The position numbers were made by a program, and so were the translations under genes. Source: Caldifarciminota bacterium UBA2202 (lineage in GTDB: Bacteria > Hydrothermota > 32-111). Taken from it: a stretch of 7,937 bases of DNA. Below the pieces are notes generated by a model. That model saw only the letters and a program-made list of their open reading frames with translations. It was not told the DNA's origin and made no database searches. Of this stretch, positions 4,882-7,937 are shown piece by piece (within the stretch, counting starts at the first letter, position 1; each line of letters starts with the position of its first letter). The stretch spans positions 1 through 7,937 of the forward strand of contig DCUY01000077.1 in NCBI GenBank assembly GCA_002327905.1. Reading direction: 5' to 3'.

Positions 4882-6113
4882 GGTTTCCTCCTTAGTAAAT
4901 ACAAATATCTGTAATAAAGTTTATACACTTCCTTTTTTGCCTTGATGAAATTTATCGAACTTTCAAGGTATGCCTTCTGATAAGTAATATAATCAATAGT
5001 CGAAATTTCACCTGCTTCATATAATTTCTGGGATTTGCTGAAAACATTTTTTGCGGCTTCATATCCGCTCTTTGCGCTCTCATAGAGGTCTGTTGTCCAG
5101 CTTACTCTGCTTTGAAGATTATCAAGTTCTAAAAGAAGAGCCTGCTTTGTTTTGAGGAAATCAATATGCGCAGATTTTCTTGAATATGATTTATCTATGA
5201 CATTGAGAGTGCGGGAAAATCCCGTGAAAACAGGGAAGGAGACGCTAATTCCGGCTCCAAAAGATGCCTCGTTTTGAAAGCGGGAAACATCAAGATTCAA
5301 AGTTGAATCGGACAATCCGTATGATAAATTGAGGGATACCTTCGGAACGAACTCCGAAACTGATGACGCTTCATCTGCAACTGATATTGAATATGTCTTT
5401 TGAGAGATTATATATTCAGGTATATTGCCGATAATATTCTCAGGTTCAAAGGCGGAAATCTCGAATAAAGGAATGGAATCCACATCCGCAAGTTTTTCCG
5501 GAGAATCTATTCCAGAAAGTGTCTTAAAGTCGCTCAATGCAACATCATAACCATTCTGATCGGTCTTGTAGGAATACATTACATTGAAATAATTTGATTT
5601 TAATGTGAGATAATCATTCTCTGATATTAAACCGGCATTAAATTGGGATTCTCCCTTCTTCATATTGTCATTCTCTCTGCTTAGAAGGAGAGTGTCAAGG
5701 TCAAGGCGCATCTGATATTCAAGGAGAGTAAAATATTGTTCTATGACATTCTGCGAAAGAGTATATACACCCTTAAGATAAACGCAGTTTGCAATGTCAG
5801 TGTATTCTTTATTTGTGAACAGAGATATGAATACAGGAATATCAAAAAGCTTCTGAGAGAGGCTTAATGACTGCCTGTATGACCATTGGCTCATATCCGA
5901 GGAATCTGCAGACAGAGTATAATTGACATAGGGAAGTATTGACGGGAGCGATTGTAAAAGCGCTTTGTTCTGAAGGTCTCTGTCAAGGACTATCTGTTTG
6001 AATTCAAGAGAGCCGATTTTTGATTTCATCAATGCATCGTCAAGAGTCGTCTCAGCTGTTAAAAACATTGAAATCAAAATCAAAACCGAAGAGATACAGA
6101 GAATTTTTTTCAT
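4878..6113 (-). CDS. TolC-family outer-membrane efflux channel
   Basis: A 411-aa outer-membrane protein. The N-terminus has a signal peptide (lysines at 2-3, hydrophobic core 5-19, likely cleavage after A20) without a lipobox. The body shows the TolC internal duplication: FNAGLISENDYL near 158-169 recurs as YEAGEISTIDYI near 365-376, each followed by a long helix, and beta-strand stretches (about 62-90 and 258-296, including PVFTGFSR) form the barrel. Length is near the family norm. It should trimerise into a periplasm-spanning duct for the adaptor and ABC pump encoded next. It is first in the efflux operon, with a promoter at 6139-6166 and GAGGAG three bases before its ATG, a somewhat short spacing. 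Its stop overlaps the adaptor start. It may be dedicated to this pump, since it is co-transcribed with it. Confidence 0.92.
   Translation of the reverse strand: MKKILCISSVLILISMFLTAETTLDDALMKSKIGSLEFKQIVLDRDLQNKALLQSLPSILPYVNYTLSADSSDMSQWSYRQSLSLSQKLFDIPVFISLFTNKEYTDIANCVYLKGVYTLSQNVIEQYFTLLEYQMRLDLDTLLLSRENDNMKKGESQFNAGLISENDYLTLKSNYFNVMYSYKTDQNGYDVALSDFKTLSGIDSPEKLADVDSIPLFEISAFEPENIIGNIPEYIISQKTYSISVADEASSVSEFVPKVSLNLSYGLSDSTLNLDVSRFQNEASFGAGISVSFPVFTGFSRTLNVIDKSYSRKSAHIDFLKTKQALLLELDNLQSRVSWTTDLYESAKSGYEAAKNVFSKSQKLYEAGEISTIDYITYQKAYLESSINFIKAKKEVYKLYYRYLYLLRRKP
4887..4893 (-). promoter_or_regulatory. Strong ribosome binding site that fixes the adaptor's GTG start
   Basis: AAGGAGG on the minus strand, five bases before GTG (4879-4881). 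It lies inside the last codons of the channel gene, where it encodes part of the C-terminal LRRKP. The match to anti-Shine-Dalgarno outweighs the non-ATG start, and no ATG is as well placed. Confidence 0.85.
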
Positions 6114-6138
6114 TTACTCCTCACTTATTAGTAGACAA

Positions 6139-6166
6139 ATCATACCATTATTTTGTGAAATGTCAA
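6139..6166 (-). promoter_or_regulatory. Sigma70-type promoter of the tripartite efflux operon
   Basis: On the minus strand an exact -35 TTGACA (6161-6166) is separated by 16 bp from TATGAT (6139-6144), one mismatch from the -10 consensus. Transcription would start near 6132, giving a leader of about 18 nt. The nonamer AATTATTGA overlaps the -35 (6165-6173) and recurs at 6202-6210, but this may be chance in AT-rich DNA. With this promoter the efflux genes need not depend on read-through from the upstream permease gene. Confidence 0.8.
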
Positions 6167-6199
6167 TTATTGAGACGCAGATAAAATGCCAAACCCTCG

Positions 6200-7099
6200 C
6201 TAATTATTGATATTTTTTGAAATAAAATATCCTGACGCTATGATCAAAATACCTCCGACTATAAGAAAAGCATTGAGTCTAAGGTGTAAAAAGAGGACTT
6301 CATTGATAGTAGTGAATATAATTGTCATAAGAAAGAGTATTGAGGCGGAGCTCACAGGAAGAAAGGAGAGTGCATAATTCCAGAATATATACGCAAGACC
6401 CGATTGAAAGACACCCATTTCTATAAGCCAGAACCACTCGGAAAACTCATTCGGCAAATTTCCTTTAGTGAAGAGGAGAGGAGACATTAAAACTGCGGAT
6501 ATGAGAAATATTTTGAAGAGAAAGGATATTATTTTGTCAGGATCATTCTTCAATGGTTTTACAAGTCTTGCAGAAAAATAAACATAGAATCCGAATGTTA
6601 TTCCCGTAAGTATTCCAAGCATTACTCCGATATAGAAGTGATTCTTCAAATCAAGAAAACTTTCTTTCCCTAAAACAATTATTATTATTCCCAATATTGA
6701 AAGAAAGAGAGATGCAATCTCTATAAATTTTGGCTTTTCCCTATCAAGGAGAAGGACGAGGAGAAGGACGAATATCGGGGATAAGTTTTCAAGTATCATC
6801 ACAAGAGTTCCTGAAAGGTATCTTAATGTGAGGTGGTACAGAACGGAATTTCCGCACACCCCCACTAATGATATTATAAGAACCAAAGGGAGCTGGTCTT
6901 TAATATCAATCGTGACTCTCTTTTTTGTCAGGAGAAACAGAAAAAAAACGGCAGTTCCTATGAAAAAACGCAGAGACGCCACAAAATACATGTTTATTCC
7001 GCGAAGAGCGAGGAATCTGCCTGCAGGTCCGTGAATCCCCCAGAGAAAGAGGGCTATGAAAGCAAATGCCAAGCCCTTCTTTGTTTCACTCATTTTCAT
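6200..7099 (-). CDS. EamA/DMT-superfamily permease
   Basis: A 299-aa inner-membrane protein with about ten hydrophobic segments arranged as two EamA repeats (about 9-143 and 155-295), the usual length and form of drug/metabolite transporters. The N-terminal LFLWGIHGPAGRF is typical of the first helix, and the second repeat shows the expected WNYAL near 240-244. Such proteins export or import small molecules such as amino acids, metabolites or drugs; the substrate is not visible here. I start at the ATG at 7097-7099, which overlaps the upstream stop as TGATG, suggesting reinitiation. A TTG at 7100-7102 and an ATG at 7091-7093 are alternatives, as no strong Shine-Dalgarno sequence decides. It probably shares a transcript with the barrel gene upstream. 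The link to the efflux operon downstream may be positional only. Confidence 0.88.
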   Translation of the reverse strand: MKMSETKKGLAFAFIALFLWGIHGPAGRFLALRGINMYFVASLRFFIGTAVFFLFLLTKKRVTIDIKDQLPLVLIISLVGVCGNSVLYHLTLRYLSGTLVMILENLSPIFVLLLVLLLDREKPKFIEIASLFLSILGIIIIVLGKESFLDLKNHFYIGVMLGILTGITFGFYVYFSARLVKPLKNDPDKIISFLFKIFLISAVLMSPLLFTKGNLPNEFSEWFWLIEMGVFQSGLAYIFWNYALSFLPVSSASILFLMTIIFTTINEVLFLHLRLNAFLIVGGILIIASGYFISKNINN

Positions 7100-7937
7100 C
7101 AATATGTATCCAGTATGTCGAATTTTTCAATTGGATTTCCGAGATAAATGCTGTAAGTGAAAAATGAACGGTCTAATGTATCTGTCCTTGATTTGAAGTA
7201 TCCTCCTCCCATTTCAAATAATCCGAGTATTGTCGAGATTCCAAGAGACAATCTCGTTCCCGCTATGAATGAAGGAGAAAAATCGTTCTTCATCTGATTC
7301 ATAAAAGCGTATGCTTCAGTCTCGTTGCGTATAAAAATATTATCATTTACATAAAATCTCTCCGACATTCCCGCTGATACAAAGTATCTTCCAGTAAGTG
7401 CTCTGTCAAAAAGATACTTGAATTCGAATGTGGGTCTCATCATAGGGTAATCAACCGATACTCCTGTATTGAATATCTGATTTTTATACATCTGAGTTAT
7501 TAGTCCTGCCGAAGAAAATAAAGATACATTTAATTTATCATAAACTTTTATAGAGTTTAAAAAATTACCGGTGCCTTTGAAATATGACTGCTGAAAATTG
7601 TTCAAAGAAAATATATCCGAGTATGTGGAAATTTCATTAAAAACAAAGCTATGAACAGGGACATTGATTCCCAACATAAAGCTTCTTCTGATTCCGCTTT
7701 TATTTTCTCCGACAGAGTTGAGCGTGTTTTCGACATAATACAAGCCGAATGAAGTTTTCAACAAATCATCTTCGGCTATTTTTTTATATCTTGAACCCCA
7801 AAATAAGGAGAATACGGATTTTGCCCCGTAATTGTTTCCAAAAAGAATTGTTGTGTGAAAATTGTAGTGGTAATCAAATGTATTTGTCCATACTCCGAAA
7901 TATTTATATATATGATAATTTGAATATATTCCTGCTA
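7099..7937 (-). CDS. C-terminal part of a probable outer-membrane beta-barrel protein (cut by the window edge)
   Basis: The frame stays open from the stop at 7099-7101 to the last base of the window, giving at least 278 codons, so the N-terminus lies outside. A TTG at 7762-7764 could look like a start, but coding sequence clearly continues upstream of it (for example NYGAKSVFSLFWGSRYKK). The translation is rich in aromatic residues, glycine, serine and asparagine. It has short alternating polar/hydrophobic stretches, no helical membrane segments, and a C-terminal tyrosine, as in outer-membrane barrels. The stretch SLGISTILGLFEMGGGYF followed by SIYLGNPIEKF resembles the last strands of Omp85-like surface antigens, including those attached to patatin-like phospholipases; that is only an impression. 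Its stop overlaps the start of the EamA permease gene. Specific function unknown. Confidence 0.6.
   Translation of the reverse strand, partial: AGIYSNYHIYKYFGVWTNTFDYHYNFHTTILFGNNYGAKSVFSLFWGSRYKKIAEDDLLKTSFGLYYVENTLNSVGENKSGIRRSFMLGINVPVHSFVFNEISTYSDIFSLNNFQQSYFKGTGNFLNSIKVYDKLNVSLFSSAGLITQMYKNQIFNTGVSVDYPMMRPTFEFKYLFDRALTGRYFVSAGMSERFYVNDNIFIRNETEAYAFMNQMKNDFSPSFIAGTRLSLGISTILGLFEMGGGYFKSRTDTLDRSFFTYSIYLGNPIEKFDILDTY

Noticed and set aside
1799..6113. Naming the pump as a macrolide exporter
   Set aside because: MacAB-like pumps carry many cargoes, including peptides, toxins, siderophores and lipids, and nothing in the sequence shows the substrate.
6165..6210. Direct repeat AATTATTGA (6165-6173 and 6202-6210) as an operator
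   Set aside because: It is short and AT-rich, and the second copy lies at the end of the EamA gene, so chance is the simpler explanation.
7762..7764. TTG as the true start of the beta-barrel gene
   Set aside because: The same frame stays open to the window edge with barrel-like sequence upstream of it, and there is no signal peptide after the TTG.

Overview
The window reads as AT-rich chromosomal DNA from a diderm (Gram-negative-type), probably anaerobic or microaerophilic bacterium. A TolC-like outer-membrane protein and a probable outer-membrane beta-barrel imply an outer membrane. A desulfoferrodoxin-type superoxide reductase joined to a rubrerythrin-like domain is the kind of oxygen defence found in anaerobes. 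I cannot assign a phylum from the sequence alone.

Layout, left to right. Positions 1-320 hold no convincing gene. They contain three successive arrays of 7-bp tandem repeats, a recurring GGCGTC motif and a possible small REP-like hairpin, in DNA visibly more GC-rich than the neighbouring genes. A near-consensus sigma70 promoter (321-348), whose -10 lies in a palindrome resembling a PerR box, precedes a two-gene plus-strand operon (367-1700). The first gene is a rubredoxin-like/cupin fusion and the second a desulfoferrodoxin/rubrerythrin-like fusion. The gap between convergent genes (1701-1798) holds stacked inverted repeats, including a strong hairpin that can terminate transcription in both directions. 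From 6113 back to 1799 the minus strand carries a tightly packed four-gene tripartite efflux operon in the order TolC-like channel, MacA-like adaptor, MacB/FtsX-type permease and ABC ATPase, driven by a recognisable promoter at 6139-6166. Upstream of it, also on the minus strand, are an EamA/DMT-family permease and the 3' part of a probable outer-membrane beta-barrel gene. The barrel gene runs off the right edge with its frame open to the last base.

How the genes work together. In the plus-strand operon the second protein combines a superoxide reductase (superoxide to peroxide) with a rubrerythrin-type di-iron domain (peroxide to water) in one chain. The first protein supplies a rubrerythrin-type rubredoxin domain that could donate electrons to both; this is inference. 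Rubrerythrin's usual two domains thus appear split over two genes, each fused to a new partner. The efflux operon encodes every component of a MacAB-TolC-like pump: inner-membrane ATPase and permease, periplasmic adaptor and outer-membrane duct. Its substrate cannot be read from sequence. The most unusual parts of the window are the fused oxidative-stress module and the heptamer arrays next to it.
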